This document shows positions 17,396 through 26,472 of a stretch of DNA of 64,000 bases, in pieces. A model generated the notes under the pieces. It saw only the letters and a program-made list of their open reading frames with translations. It made no database searches and was not told the DNA's origin. This DNA comes from Nocardia arizonensis. GTDB lineage: Bacteria > Actinomycetota > Actinomycetes > Mycobacteriales > Mycobacteriaceae. The stretch is from contig NZ_LGYZ01000088.1 of the NCBI RefSeq assembly GCF_001310275.1, positions 62,001 through 126,000 on the forward strand, read 5' to 3'. Position numbers and translations under genes: made by a program. Position 1 is the stretch's first letter; every line of letters starts with the position of its first letter.

Positions 17396-18253
17396 ATGAC
17401 CGGCCGTCTCGATGGCAAAGTCGTGTTCATCACCGGCGTCGGCCGCGGTCAAGGCCGCAGCCACGCACTGAGCATGGCCAAGGAGGGCGCCGACATCATC
17501 GGTGTCGACGTACCGCAGCCGATGGACAACCTCACCTACCCGATGGCGACCCAGGAGGACCTGGACGAAACCGCCCGCCTCATCAAGGAAGTCGGACGCG
17601 ACGCCGTGCTCCATGCCGCCGACGTACGCGATCGCGCCGCCCTCGAAGCCGTCCTCGCCGAAGGCGTCGCCCGGTTCGGCCGCCTCGATGTCGTCGTCGC
17701 CAACGCGGGGATCTGCCCGCTCGGCCAGACCCCGCCGCAGACGTTCCTCGAAGTGGTCGAGGTCAACTTGGTCGGTGCGATCAACACATTCGCCGCCGCC
17801 TACCCGCACATCGGCGACGGCGCATCGTTGATCGGCATCGGCTCGGTCGCCGGACTCCTCTCCGGTGCGGTCGACAACCCGGCCTCGGGCCCCGGTGGCG
17901 CAGGCTACGGCTACTCGAAGCGGGCCATCGCGCAGCTCGTGCGTGACCTGTCCGTGCAACTGGCCCCACGTGGCATCCGCGTCAACGCCATCCATCCGTC
18001 CAACGTCGACACCGACATGCTGCACAACGACAGCATGTACCGGATGTTCCGTCCCGATATGGCGGAGCCGACGCGCGACGACGCCGCGCTGGCCTTCCCT
18101 GCCTTGCACGCGATGCCGCTGCCGTGGGTCGATCCGAGCGACGTGAGCAACGCTGTCGTCTTCCTGGCCTCGGACGAATCCCGCTACATCACCGGCATGC
18201 AGCTCAAGGTCGACGCCGGTGCCATCGCGAAGGCGTCGCCGAACATCGGCTGA
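17396..18253 (+). CDS. Mycofactocin-coupled SDR family oxidoreductase
   Basis: A 285-residue SDR with the features of the mycofactocin-coupled subfamily: TGVGRGQGRSHAL at the cofactor loop, then DVPQPMDNLTYPMATQEDL and ETARLIKEVGR, an insertion in the NAD-binding region. VANAGICPLG and the YGYSK catalytic pair are present. Such enzymes hold NAD non-exchangeably and pass electrons to the peptide-derived cofactor mycofactocin, oxidising alcohols. ATG 17396 follows CTAGGAG. It heads a five-gene operon (thiolase, thioesterase, AveC-like, racemase). No mycofactocin biosynthesis genes are in this window. Confidence 0.88.
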   Translation: MTGRLDGKVVFITGVGRGQGRSHALSMAKEGADIIGVDVPQPMDNLTYPMATQEDLDETARLIKEVGRDAVLHAADVRDRAALEAVLAEGVARFGRLDVVVANAGICPLGQTPPQTFLEVVEVNLVGAINTFAAAYPHIGDGASLIGIGSVAGLLSGAVDNPASGPGGAGYGYSKRAIAQLVRDLSVQLAPRGIRVNAIHPSNVDTDMLHNDSMYRMFRPDMAEPTRDDAALAFPALHAMPLPWVDPSDVSNAVVFLASDESRYITGMQLKVDAGAIAKASPNIG

Positions 18254-18316
18254 GCACACCGCGTCGATCGCCCGCGGTCATCCGATCCGTCACCGAGAAC
18301 AGAGGAAAGCTACACA

Positions 18317-19474
18317 ATGACAACTCGAGACGCCGTTATCGTCGGCGCCGTACGTACCCCTGTCGGCCGCCGCAACGGGGCACTGGCCGGGGTTCACTCG
18401 GCTGTCGCTTCGGCCGCCACTCTCACCGCGCTGGCCGCCCGGACCGGCATCGACCCGGCTGTCGTGGATGACGTCGTCTGGGGTTGCGTCGGCCAGGTCG
18501 GGGAGCAGACCGGCAACATCGGACGCAACGCCGTGCTGGCCGCGGGCTGGCCCGAATCCGTGCCTGCCACCACCGTCGACCGCCAGTGCGGATCATCACA
18601 GCAGGCCGTGCACTTCGCGGCGGCCGGCGTGATCTCCGGCCAGTACGACCTCGCGGTCGCCGGCGGTGTCGAGATGATGAGTCGGGTACCGATGGGCGCC
18701 TCGCGCGGTGTCGATGTCGGCGAACCGATGACCGACGTCGTACGCGCCCGCTACGGGGTCTCCCGGTTCGACCAGGGGGTCGGCGCGGAGATGATCGCGC
18801 GACGGTGGTCGCTATCGCGCGATCGACTCGACGAACTCGCGCTGGCATCGCATCAGCGGGCGGCCGCCGCGATCGACGCCGGGGCGTTCGTCGAGGAGAT
18901 AATCCCGATCCAACTACCCGAAGGCACCCAAGTGGATACCGACGGGGGCGTGCGCCGCGACACCACGCTCGAGAAGCTGGGCCGGCTGCGGCCCGCGTTT
19001 CGCGAGGACGGACTCATCACGGCCGGTACTTCGTCCCAGATCAGCGATGGCGCCGCCGCGCTGCTGATCACCACCTCCGAGCAGGCCGCCGCGCTCGGCT
19101 TGACACCGTGGGCGCGCATCCACACCGCCGTGGTGGTCGGTGACGACCCGGTCACCATGCTGACCGGACCGATCCCGGCTACGGCCGAAGCATTGCGGCG
19201 CGGCGGCCTATCCCTGTCGGACATCGGAACATTCGAGGTGAATGAGGCATTCGCGTCGGTCGTGCTGGCCTGGCTGGCCGAGACCAACGCCGCCGAGAAG
19301 CTCACCAACCCCGATGGCGGCGCGATCGCGCTCGGCCACCCGCTCGGCGGCTCGGGTGCGCGGCTGATGACGACGATGGTTCACCGGATGCGGCGGGAGG
19401 GAATCCGATACGGCCTCCAGACGATGTGCGAGGGCGGCGGTATGGCGAACGCGACGATCCTGGAACTCCTGTAG
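18317..19474 (+). CDS. Acetyl-CoA acetyltransferase (thiolase)
   Basis: A 385-residue thiolase, paralogous to the one at 14589. Cys91 in DRQCGSSQQ is the acylation residue. FEVNEAFASV, GGAIALGHPLGGSGA and TMCEGGG complete the active site. It is the second gene of the operon beginning at 17396, with 63 nt between the SDR stop and this ATG. A second thiolase in the island suggests that successive rounds act on different chain lengths. Confidence 0.93.
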   Translation: MTTRDAVIVGAVRTPVGRRNGALAGVHSAVASAATLTALAARTGIDPAVVDDVVWGCVGQVGEQTGNIGRNAVLAAGWPESVPATTVDRQCGSSQQAVHFAAAGVISGQYDLAVAGGVEMMSRVPMGASRGVDVGEPMTDVVRARYGVSRFDQGVGAEMIARRWSLSRDRLDELALASHQRAAAAIDAGAFVEEIIPIQLPEGTQVDTDGGVRRDTTLEKLGRLRPAFREDGLITAGTSSQISDGAAALLITTSEQAAALGLTPWARIHTAVVVGDDPVTMLTGPIPATAEALRRGGLSLSDIGTFEVNEAFASVVLAWLAETNAAEKLTNPDGGAIALGHPLGGSGARLMTTMVHRMRREGIRYGLQTMCEGGGMANATILELL

Positions 19475-19515
19475 CGGTACCCGACAGTGGAACCAGAGAA
19501 CCCGGAGACGCAATC

Positions 19516-20472
19516 GTGACGGAAGCCACCGCGACCTCGAGCGAACCGTTCCCGACGACCGTCGCGCAAGTATTGGATCTGCGATCGGTCTCACCGAACG
19601 CCTTCGTAACCGCACCCACCGGCGCGCACGACCGGCGTGGGCTCTACGGCGGGCAGCTGGCCGCCCAAGCGCTGCAAGCGGCGGTCAACACCGTGCCCCC
19701 GGATCGGCTCGTGCACTCTTTACACAGCTATTTCCTCGTTCCCGGCGACGCGACGGCGCCGGTGACGCTCAGGGTCGAGCGTGACCGGGACGGCAGGCGG
19801 TACTCCACCCGCCGCGTGGTCGCCTCGCAACGAGACAAGACGGTGCTGCATTTGTCGGCGTCATTCCAGCTGCCGAAGGACGGGCCCGACTACCAGGCCG
19901 CGGTCGCGCCCGAGGCCGAAGCCCCCGAGCAACTGCCCTCGTTCACGCTCGACAAACGGATGCTCGACGTCGATGCCCGGGTGCCCACCGACCCCGAACC
20001 CTGGCACCGCTGGCCGACCAGGATCTGGGTACGGCTCCGCGAACCGCTCGGTGACGACCCGAATTCGCATGCCTGCGGGCTGACCTTCCTTTCGGATATG
20101 TGCACGGGACTGTCCAAAGCCCCGCTGGTCGAGTACGTGGGTGTGCTGCCCAGTCTCGATCACTCCCTGTGGCTACACCGCCCCGTGCGGGTCGACGACT
20201 GGCTACTGATGGACTTGCGGCCCGAATCCACATCCGGTGGCCGCGGAATGTACACCGGCCGCGTCTACGACCGTTACGGAACCCTGGTCGCCAGTATGGC
20301 TCAGGAATCACTGTTCAAGATTCGGCCGAAGTCCGAACATCTGCCCGCGACGCCGCAGGCCGCGGACTCGACTCCGCCCGCACGGCCGAGTCGCTCGCAC
20401 CTCGCACAGCGCCGGCTCAGCACGGAAGCACAGCCACGGAGGAATATCCAACCCGGTCAGGACGGGCGTTGA
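19516..20472 (+). CDS. tesB: Acyl-CoA thioesterase II (TesB-like)
   Basis: A 318-residue double-hotdog thioesterase. The N-terminal hotdog contains GLYGGQLAAQALQAA and the dipeptide-rich HSLHSYFLVPGD. The C-terminal hotdog contains SLDHSLWLHRPVRVDDW with the catalytic Asp, and MAQESLFKI supplies the conserved Gln. The last 35 residues are Arg/Pro/Ser-rich and probably disordered. It hydrolyses acyl-CoA, perhaps to relieve CoA sequestration. GTG 19516 has GGAGA upstream. The stop overlaps the TTG start of the next gene. Confidence 0.9.
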   Translation: MTEATATSSEPFPTTVAQVLDLRSVSPNAFVTAPTGAHDRRGLYGGQLAAQALQAAVNTVPPDRLVHSLHSYFLVPGDATAPVTLRVERDRDGRRYSTRRVVASQRDKTVLHLSASFQLPKDGPDYQAAVAPEAEAPEQLPSFTLDKRMLDVDARVPTDPEPWHRWPTRIWVRLREPLGDDPNSHACGLTFLSDMCTGLSKAPLVEYVGVLPSLDHSLWLHRPVRVDDWLLMDLRPESTSGGRGMYTGRVYDRYGTLVASMAQESLFKIRPKSEHLPATPQAADSTPPARPSRSHLAQRRLSTEAQPRRNIQPGQDGR

Positions 20473-21548
20473 GATCGACGACTTCCGGTGATCGAGCGGC
20501 GATCGGACGACTCGGCTCGACCAAGCGATACGGAACAGGAATATCGACGCGCCGCAAGGTCGTCATCGGTATCGTGGCCACGGTCTGGCTGGCATTGACC
20601 GTCATCCTATTGACGACGGCGGTCCGGGGGCCGGGTGACCGCATCGCGGCCCACCCGCCCCGTCCCGGCCACGTTGTCGGCACCGGCGTCTATGCCAACG
20701 AGCCATTCATGGGAATCACCAATCTGCCGTTGATCGCGGATATCTGGGTATTCCTCACCGCTCTGGCCATGTACGGCTGGTACGCGTGGCGGTCGTGGAC
20801 CGAGCGCCGGTTCCAGCCGATGCTGGTGATGCTGATCGTGGCCACTCTCGTCGCCCCGATCTTCGATCCGCTGATCAGCTGGAGTGCCTACACCGCCTAT
20901 GACCCGCGGCTGTGGCATGTGCCGGAGACCTGGCCGCTGTACCGTATCTTGCCAACGGTCCAGCCGCTGTCCACCCTTCCCGGCTACGCCATGTTCTTCG
21001 TGAGCTCGGTGGTTCCCGGGCTCTGGCTGCACAGCCGACTGATGAACCGCCGCGGACCTGATTCGTTCTTCGCTCGCAGGCCGATGCTGTCGGTATTCCT
21101 GTTGTCCGGCACGCTCGCGTTCGCCTTCGATTCGATCCAGGCCTACCTGGCCACCAGGCTCGAGATCATCACCTATTCCCAGATCGCCACCGCCGCGTAC
21201 CGTTCTGGCACGACCTGGCAGTCCAACGCGCTCTGGGAGCCGCTGCTGTGCTTGCTGTTGTTCGGCATCGCCGCTCTCACGGTCTACGAGGACGCGGACG
21301 GAAACACCATCGCCACCCGCTGGCGCGGAATGAGCAACCGACCGATCCTGCGCGAATTCGCGGTGTCGTTCGCGGTGATCGGGTTGGCCACGGCGCTCTA
21401 CACCGGCGGCTTCGCTATGGTCCGGCTATCCGGGGCGGCGACCGCCGTGGCCTGCCCGTGGCCCTATCAGGACACGCACGTCTACGACCCGAATGGGCTC
21501 TATGCCAAGACCTGTCCACCCGAAACCGATGACATGGAATCCCGATGA
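20469..21548 (+). CDS. AveC (spirocyclase)-like integral membrane protein
   Basis: A 359-residue polytopic membrane protein with about seven hydrophobic segments starting at KVVIGIVATVWLAL. Shared landmarks of the AveC-like family are visible: IFDPLISWSAYTAYDP after the third segment, and a C-terminal lumenal tail ending in a Cys-containing YAKTCPPETDD. AveC of Streptomyces avermitilis is a spirocyclase/dehydratase of avermectin synthesis. Actinobacterial homologues in catabolic islands are uncharacterised. I place the start at TTG 20469, which overlaps the tesB TGA and follows AGGACGG, because no ATG or GTG gives a credible N-terminus. It is a paralogue in type of 32157-33161. Confidence 0.75.
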   Translation: MRSTTSGDRAAIGRLGSTKRYGTGISTRRKVVIGIVATVWLALTVILLTTAVRGPGDRIAAHPPRPGHVVGTGVYANEPFMGITNLPLIADIWVFLTALAMYGWYAWRSWTERRFQPMLVMLIVATLVAPIFDPLISWSAYTAYDPRLWHVPETWPLYRILPTVQPLSTLPGYAMFFVSSVVPGLWLHSRLMNRRGPDSFFARRPMLSVFLLSGTLAFAFDSIQAYLATRLEIITYSQIATAAYRSGTTWQSNALWEPLLCLLLFGIAALTVYEDADGNTIATRWRGMSNRPILREFAVSFAVIGLATALYTGGFAMVRLSGAATAVACPWPYQDTHVYDPNGLYAKTCPPETDDMESR

Positions 21549-22627
21549 CATTGCCGTTGCGAGGAATTCGCGTAATCGAACTGTCCGGCATCGGCCCGAG
21601 CCGCTACTGCGGAATGCTGCTGGCCGACCTCGGCGCCGAGGTCGTCCTGGTAGAGCGGCCGGGGCAACAACCCCGCCGGGCCGATACCGTGGTAGCGCGC
21701 GGCAGGCGCGGTATCACGCTGGACCTCAAGCAGTCCGGCGACGTCGAAACGCTGCTGCGACTGGTCGAGCGCGCCGATGTGCTCATCGAGCCGTACCGCC
21801 CCGGCGTCGCCGAACGGCTCGGCATCGGACCAGAGCACTGCCAGGCCAGAAACCCCGGACTGGTCTACGGCCGGATGACCGGTTGGGGCCAGGACGGGCC
21901 GCTCGCGGGCACAGCGGGCCACGATATCGGATACATCGCCGTCACCGGCGTGCTCGACGCGATCGGCCGCGCCGATGGTCCACCGCAGGTGCCGTTGAAC
22001 CTCCTGGGTGATTTCGCGGGCGGCAGCATGTTCCTGCTCACCGGCATTCTCGCCGGGCTCTGGCAACGCCAACGCACCGGTGCGGGCACGGTGGTCGATG
22101 CGGCGATCATCGACGGCACGGTCTCGCTCGCCTCGTTCATCCTCGGCTTGCGGGCCGATGGTGAGTGGTCCGACGGCCGTGGCACCAACCTCTTGGACAC
22201 CGGCGCACCGTATTACGACGTGTACGAAACCTCCGACGGCGGGTGGATGGCTGTCGGAGCGATCGAGCCGAAGTTCTACGCGGAACTGCTGCGCGTGCTC
22301 GAACTGTCAGGACTGCCACCGCAGAACGATCGGGAGACCTGGCCGCAACTGCGTGCGGCGCTGGCCGCCCGGTTCCGCGAACGCACCCGCGAGATGTGGA
22401 CCCGCGCCTTCCACGGCACCGACGCCTGTGTCGCGCCGGTGCTGAACTTCGCCGAGGCGGCCGAACATCCCCAGATCGCCGCCCGTGGCAGTCTGACCAT
22501 GCGCGCGGGCCATCTCATCTCGGCCGTCGCGCCGCGGTTGTCGACCGCGCCCAACGAGCCGGCCCGCGATCCGGTGGCACCGGGCTCGGATACCGAAGCG
22601 GTACTGCGTGATTGGTGCGGCGACTGA
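21545..22627 (+). CDS. Alpha-methylacyl-CoA racemase (AMACR/MCR-like)
   Basis: A 360-residue class III CoA-transferase-fold enzyme. His126 (TAGHDIGY), Asp156 (LGDFAGG) and Glu241 (GAIEPKFYAE) fall at exactly the residue numbers of the catalytic residues of M. tuberculosis MCR, which epimerises 2-methylacyl-CoA. LDTGAPYYDVYE is also conserved. Its presence implies a 2-methyl-branched acyl-CoA of mixed or wrong configuration as pathway intermediate, as in isoprenoid or sterol side chains. ATG overlaps the AveC-like stop by 4 nt. It is the last gene of the 17396 operon. Confidence 0.93.
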   Translation: MTLPLRGIRVIELSGIGPSRYCGMLLADLGAEVVLVERPGQQPRRADTVVARGRRGITLDLKQSGDVETLLRLVERADVLIEPYRPGVAERLGIGPEHCQARNPGLVYGRMTGWGQDGPLAGTAGHDIGYIAVTGVLDAIGRADGPPQVPLNLLGDFAGGSMFLLTGILAGLWQRQRTGAGTVVDAAIIDGTVSLASFILGLRADGEWSDGRGTNLLDTGAPYYDVYETSDGGWMAVGAIEPKFYAELLRVLELSGLPPQNDRETWPQLRAALAARFRERTREMWTRAFHGTDACVAPVLNFAEAAEHPQIAARGSLTMRAGHLISAVAPRLSTAPNEPARDPVAPGSDTEAVLRDWCGD

Positions 22628-22646
22628 CATTCGGCCGACACCGCGG

Positions 22647-22679
22647 GAAGGGGTGCGTGCCATACGGCACGCACCCTTC
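22647..22679. terminator. Bidirectional hairpin terminator
   Basis: A stem of about 14 bp with one bulged G (GAAGGGGTGCGTGCC against GGCACGCACCCTTC), a 4-nt loop and a following TTCTTGTT. It lies between convergent genes ending at 22627 (+) and 22723 (-). Confidence 0.8.
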
Positions 22680-22722
22680 TTGTTCGGGCTCACCTACATG
22701 GCCGCGACGGCGTCGAGGCCGA

Positions 22723-23973
22723 CTACTCACTCGTCCTGTTCGCCAGCCGGGCGATATCCCAGGCCAGCAACTCGTCCTGGGTCGACGCGGGCGGATCGGG
22801 CAGTTCCACCGCACGGGCACGAGTGGGCAACAGCACCGTGGCGGTAGCGGGCGAGGTCACCCCTCCGCGCTGGTTGACGCAGGTGAGTTCCAAGTCGACC
22901 GCGCTGCGGCCGTCGACCTCGTATTTGTCGACGACCTTGCCACCGAGCCAGGAAGTGTCGCCGATGTAGTTGAAGCCGCGGTGCTGAACCGACAACTTCC
23001 ACAGCCAACCGTCGTCACCGATCCAGTCCGTGAGCAAGTGGGTGAACCAGGTCTCGCGCATCGCGCCGTAGTCGTAGGATGTCGGCAGGCCGAGCTCATG
23101 GGCGCGCTCGGGTTCCCAGTGCAGGCGTTGCACGGTATCGGGCACGTTCAGCGCGTTGCGCGGGTACAGACCGGGCGCCTTAGCGCGCACCGCGTGCGCT
23201 ATACGGAAGGCTCCCGAAGGGGTGAGCTGCATGCCCCAGCCCAGGTGCCAGACCACGATGTCGGTCGTGACCAGCGGGCCTTTGACCCGGACCGGGAGAT
23301 CGTCACCGACGCGCACATCCTCCCAGTAGCGCGGTCGCGCACCGCGCGGAGTCTCCGCGGCGTAGGCCGCGTCGATCTCCGCGAGTTGTTCGTCGGTGTA
23401 CGGATCTTGCCGCAGCACTTCCTTCTTCCGCTCACGTGTGGCGTGGCGCTCGGTATTGACCCACGTGCCCCGGCGAATAGCGGTAGGGAACCCGTCGGTG
23501 CCGGTATAGATGAACGCGCGCGTCACGTGGGCCGAGCGGCCACCGAACGCACTCTTCTTGGCGATCACACCGACCTGCGAGCGCAGACAACGCTGGCGCT
23601 CGCCCAACCGGAGCGGACGCCACCACTCGAATTCCATCGCGGCCTGGTAGGAGCCGAGTCCGGCGAACGGGTCGCCCCGCAGCAACTCCTTGGTCGCCGC
23701 ATCCGGCGCGGGCGCATGACACTCACCCATCGTGTAATGGAAAGCGGGCGGCGCCACCATCCCCGCCCACCGGGTTCCCTTGCCGTATTCCGGGTCGTTG
23801 TAGAGCGGATTGTCGTCACCATAGGACTGCGCGAAGTGACGAATGCCGTCCCAGGTCACCTCGTAGTTGTGCGGCTCGGCCGGTATACGTTCCGCAATGC
23901 CGTTACGCAGCTTCGAACGCTCGATCGCCGCATCGGTCAGGACTCCGAAACCGGTGGGACTCGTTGTTGTCAT
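22723..23973 (-). CDS. Two-hotdog MaoC/FAS1-like acyl dehydratase (paralogue)
   Basis: A 416-residue paralogue of the protein at 3841-5127. Shared motifs include FAQSYGDDNPLYNDPEYG, YTDEQLAEID, PRYWEDVRVGDDLP, SYDYGAMRETWFTHLLTDW and CVNQRGGVTSPATATVLLP. It should act as an enoyl-CoA hydratase or a structural partner of one. ATG 23973 has CGAGGAG upstream. It is monocistronic and divergent from the gene at 24059, sharing operator site 6. Two diverged copies in one island suggest different chain-length or stereo-specificities. Confidence 0.82.
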   Translation of the reverse strand: MTTTSPTGFGVLTDAAIERSKLRNGIAERIPAEPHNYEVTWDGIRHFAQSYGDDNPLYNDPEYGKGTRWAGMVAPPAFHYTMGECHAPAPDAATKELLRGDPFAGLGSYQAAMEFEWWRPLRLGERQRCLRSQVGVIAKKSAFGGRSAHVTRAFIYTGTDGFPTAIRRGTWVNTERHATRERKKEVLRQDPYTDEQLAEIDAAYAAETPRGARPRYWEDVRVGDDLPVRVKGPLVTTDIVVWHLGWGMQLTPSGAFRIAHAVRAKAPGLYPRNALNVPDTVQRLHWEPERAHELGLPTSYDYGAMRETWFTHLLTDWIGDDGWLWKLSVQHRGFNYIGDTSWLGGKVVDKYEVDGRSAVDLELTCVNQRGGVTSPATATVLLPTRARAVELPDPPASTQDELLAWDIARLANRTSE

Positions 23974-24028
23974 GGATACACACTCCTCGCGAGCCGATTA
24001 CGCTGTCGACTCCACCGATTATCTTATA

Positions 24029-24044
24029 AATAAGTTAACCATAT
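24029..24044. promoter_or_regulatory. AT-rich operator site 6
   Basis: AATAAGTTAACCATAT contains the core AGTTAAC and sits between divergent genes at 23973 and 24059. TATGCT (24042-24047), overlapping its end, is a good -10 candidate that would start transcription near 24054. That would leave only about five untranslated bases before GTG 24059. Confidence 0.5.
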
Positions 24045-24058
24045 GCTAGATTCGTGGA

Positions 24059-25195
24059 GTGGCCGAAGTCTCAGCTCCCAGCGAAACGATCACCGCCGAC
24101 ACGCCGTTCACCGCGGAAGATGACACCTATCATCAGCCGCTGACCGACGATCCGTATTGGACGGAGACGACGTGGTGGTCCTTCAATGTTCCCGAACGCA
24201 GGATCGGCGGTTGGCTCCATGCCGCCTACCATGCGAACCGCGGCACTGTGACCTGGCGAATCTTCGCCTGGGACCCCAGCGGCGCCGATCTGGGGCGCGT
24301 CGCCTATTACCGCAGCGCGGTGGACGCCCCGATGCCGCCCGATCCCGACTTGCGTGACATCACATTCCCCGACAAAGGGTTCAGCGTGAAGCGGGTGCGG
24401 CCGCTGATGGATTACGAGATCACCTATCTCGACCCCGCCGCGAACTTCTCGATCGCCTTGCAGCACAACAGCGTTCACCCACCGCGCCGCTTCACCCCCG
24501 GTGAGCCGCCCGCTATGCACAGCCCGCACATGGACCAGCTCGGACACATCACCGGAGAACTGGTGCTGCGGGGCGAGACCATTGCGATCGACTGCTACTC
24601 CATCCGAGATCGCACCTGGGGCCCACGCGGCGGACACCACGGCCAGAGCAAGAAGCCCCAATACCTGGCGGGCAACCACCGGGTGTCCGACCCTGGCGGG
24701 CCGCTGTGGCGCCAGATCGAACGCGAACGCGGCCGCGGCCGCGTGCAGTACATCTTCGGGCACGCGGGCGCGCAGACCGGATTTCTCGGATTCGCCCGCC
24801 CCCAGGACGGCGATGCCGCGGGCTGGTCGCCGCTCAACCACGGTTGGCTGCTCAAGAACGGCATATTCGAACGCCTGGACAAGACCGCCAGCAAGATGCG
24901 CAACTTTCGCGATCCCGAGACCGGCTGGAGCGGCCATATGCAGGTCGAGCTGACCGATCTCACCGGTCGCACGATGCAAGCCGAAGGGTTCGCGGTCAGT
25001 CATATGTGTGAAGGCGGCGCGGGCAGCAACGCGCTGATGCGCTGGGAATTCGAGAACCGGATCGGCTGGGGTGAAGATCAGGACGGATGGAAGCGAGGGC
25101 ATTTCGTCAAGATGCTCAACGCCCTACGCGCGACCCGTCGCGACGAGCAGGATGTGACAGCGTCGGCCGACGGCGCGCAGGACAAGGAGGCATGA
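24059..25195 (+). CDS. Uncharacterised catabolic-island protein, possibly AttH/CrtC-like
   Basis: A 378-residue soluble protein without signal peptide. Aromatic-rich strands such as TTWWSFNVPERRIGGW and a central SIRDRTWGPRGGHHGQSK motif, followed by a mostly beta second half, resemble the two-lipocalin-domain AttH/CrtC (carotenoid hydratase) arrangement. That resemblance is by pattern only. Homologues occur beside acyl-CoA genes in mycolata. GTG 24059 is nearly leaderless. The stop overlaps the start of the CoA-transferase by 4 nt (ATGA), so the two act together. A role in substrate binding or isoprenoid hydration is speculation. Confidence 0.6.
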   Translation: MAEVSAPSETITADTPFTAEDDTYHQPLTDDPYWTETTWWSFNVPERRIGGWLHAAYHANRGTVTWRIFAWDPSGADLGRVAYYRSAVDAPMPPDPDLRDITFPDKGFSVKRVRPLMDYEITYLDPAANFSIALQHNSVHPPRRFTPGEPPAMHSPHMDQLGHITGELVLRGETIAIDCYSIRDRTWGPRGGHHGQSKKPQYLAGNHRVSDPGGPLWRQIERERGRGRVQYIFGHAGAQTGFLGFARPQDGDAAGWSPLNHGWLLKNGIFERLDKTASKMRNFRDPETGWSGHMQVELTDLTGRTMQAEGFAVSHMCEGGAGSNALMRWEFENRIGWGEDQDGWKRGHFVKMLNALRATRRDEQDVTASADGAQDKEA

Positions 25196-26403
25196 CGATG
25201 GGTGGCCCATTCGAAGGAGTACGGGTAATCGAGGTTGCCGCGTGGACGTTCGTCCCCGGCGCGGGGGCGATCATGGCCGACCTCGGCGCCGACGTCATCA
25301 AGGTGGAACCGCCGACCGGTGACCCCCAGCGCGCGCTGCGCAACGCGCTGAACACCGACACCTCCGCACCCAACCCATTCCTCGAGGTGCCCAACCGGGG
25401 CAAGCGCAGCATCACCCTTGACCTCACCACGGCCGACGGCCAAACCGTCCTTCGCCGCTTGGTCGCCGACGCCGATGTGTTCCTCACCAGCTATCTGCCC
25501 GAACTTCGTAGCAGACTCAATATCGACGCCGACGACATCGCCGCCGAGAATCCCCGATTGATCTATGTGCGGGGGTCGGGCTGGGGCAGCAAGGGCCCGA
25601 TGACCGACGTCGGCGGGTTCGACTCGGCGGCGGCCTGGTCGGCGGCGGGCACACTCTACAAACTCACCCCGCCCGGCGCCGAGGACCCGGTGATGCAGCC
25701 CGCCGCGTTCTACGACCTGCAGGGTTCGAACACGATCGCGGGCGCGGTCGCGATGGCGCTGTTCCGTCGGGAACGCAGCGGCCAGGGCGGGACTGTCGAT
25801 GTCTCGCTGCTCAACACCGGCATGTGGGCGATGAGCCCCGATCTGGCCGCCGGTCCCGACATCGGCGAGCTGCCCCGACAGAACCGGCGTCAAGCCGCCA
25901 ACCCGATCGTCAACCTGTACCGCACCAAGGACGACCGCTGGCTCAACCTCGTATGTCTGCAATCGGATCGGTTCTGGGGCGAACTGTGCGTCTTGATCGG
26001 GCGCGAGGACTTGGCCTGCGACGAGCGATTCGTCGACGCGGGCAAGCGGTACGTCAACCGCGCGGCCTGCGTGGCCGAACTCGACGCCGTCTTCGCCACC
26101 CGCACAATGGCCGAATGGGAACAGGCGCTGGCCGAATTCCACGGCGTATGGGCTTCCAGCGCCACCTTCGCCGAGATCCATCGCAACCCGCAGGTGCTGG
26201 CCAACGGCTACCTTCCCGAGGTGGTCGCCAATGACGGCAGCACGTTCAAGGTGGTTTCTCCCCCCTATCAGTTCGACGGCGAATTCACCGTTCCCCGCGG
26301 TCCGGCGCCCGAACTCGGCCAACACACCGAGGAGATCCTGTTGGACGCGGGCATGGACTGGGACCAGATCGCCGAATTCCGCGCCAGCGGCGCTCTGGGC
26401 TGA
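25192..26403 (+). CDS. CaiB/BaiF-type (class III) CoA-transferase
   Basis: A 403-residue family III CoA-transferase. The N-terminal Rossmann part has GVRVIEVAAWTFVPGAGA and DLGADVIKVEPP. AAFYDLQGSNTIAG holds the Asp that forms the acyl-anhydride intermediate in formyl-CoA transferase relatives. It moves CoA between a CoA ester and a free acid, an ATP-sparing activation step. It lacks the GHD and IEP motifs of the racemase at 21545. The start ATG 25192 follows AAGGAGG and overlaps the previous stop. Confidence 0.9.
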   Translation: MTMGGPFEGVRVIEVAAWTFVPGAGAIMADLGADVIKVEPPTGDPQRALRNALNTDTSAPNPFLEVPNRGKRSITLDLTTADGQTVLRRLVADADVFLTSYLPELRSRLNIDADDIAAENPRLIYVRGSGWGSKGPMTDVGGFDSAAAWSAAGTLYKLTPPGAEDPVMQPAAFYDLQGSNTIAGAVAMALFRRERSGQGGTVDVSLLNTGMWAMSPDLAAGPDIGELPRQNRRQAANPIVNLYRTKDDRWLNLVCLQSDRFWGELCVLIGREDLACDERFVDAGKRYVNRAACVAELDAVFATRTMAEWEQALAEFHGVWASSATFAEIHRNPQVLANGYLPEVVANDGSTFKVVSPPYQFDGEFTVPRGPAPELGQHTEEILLDAGMDWDQIAEFRASGALG

Positions 26404-26432
26404 GTTCGTGCCACCGAACTGACCACCACGCG

Positions 26433-26466
26433 AGAGAAGGCGGGCCCGGCGGGGCCCGCCTTCTCT
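26433..26466. terminator. Bidirectional hairpin terminator
   Basis: A perfect 15-bp GC-rich stem (26433-26447 with 26452-26466) and 4-nt loop between convergent genes ending at 26403 (+) and 26473 (-). No clear T-tract follows. Confidence 0.7.
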
Positions 26467-26472
26467 GCTGCC

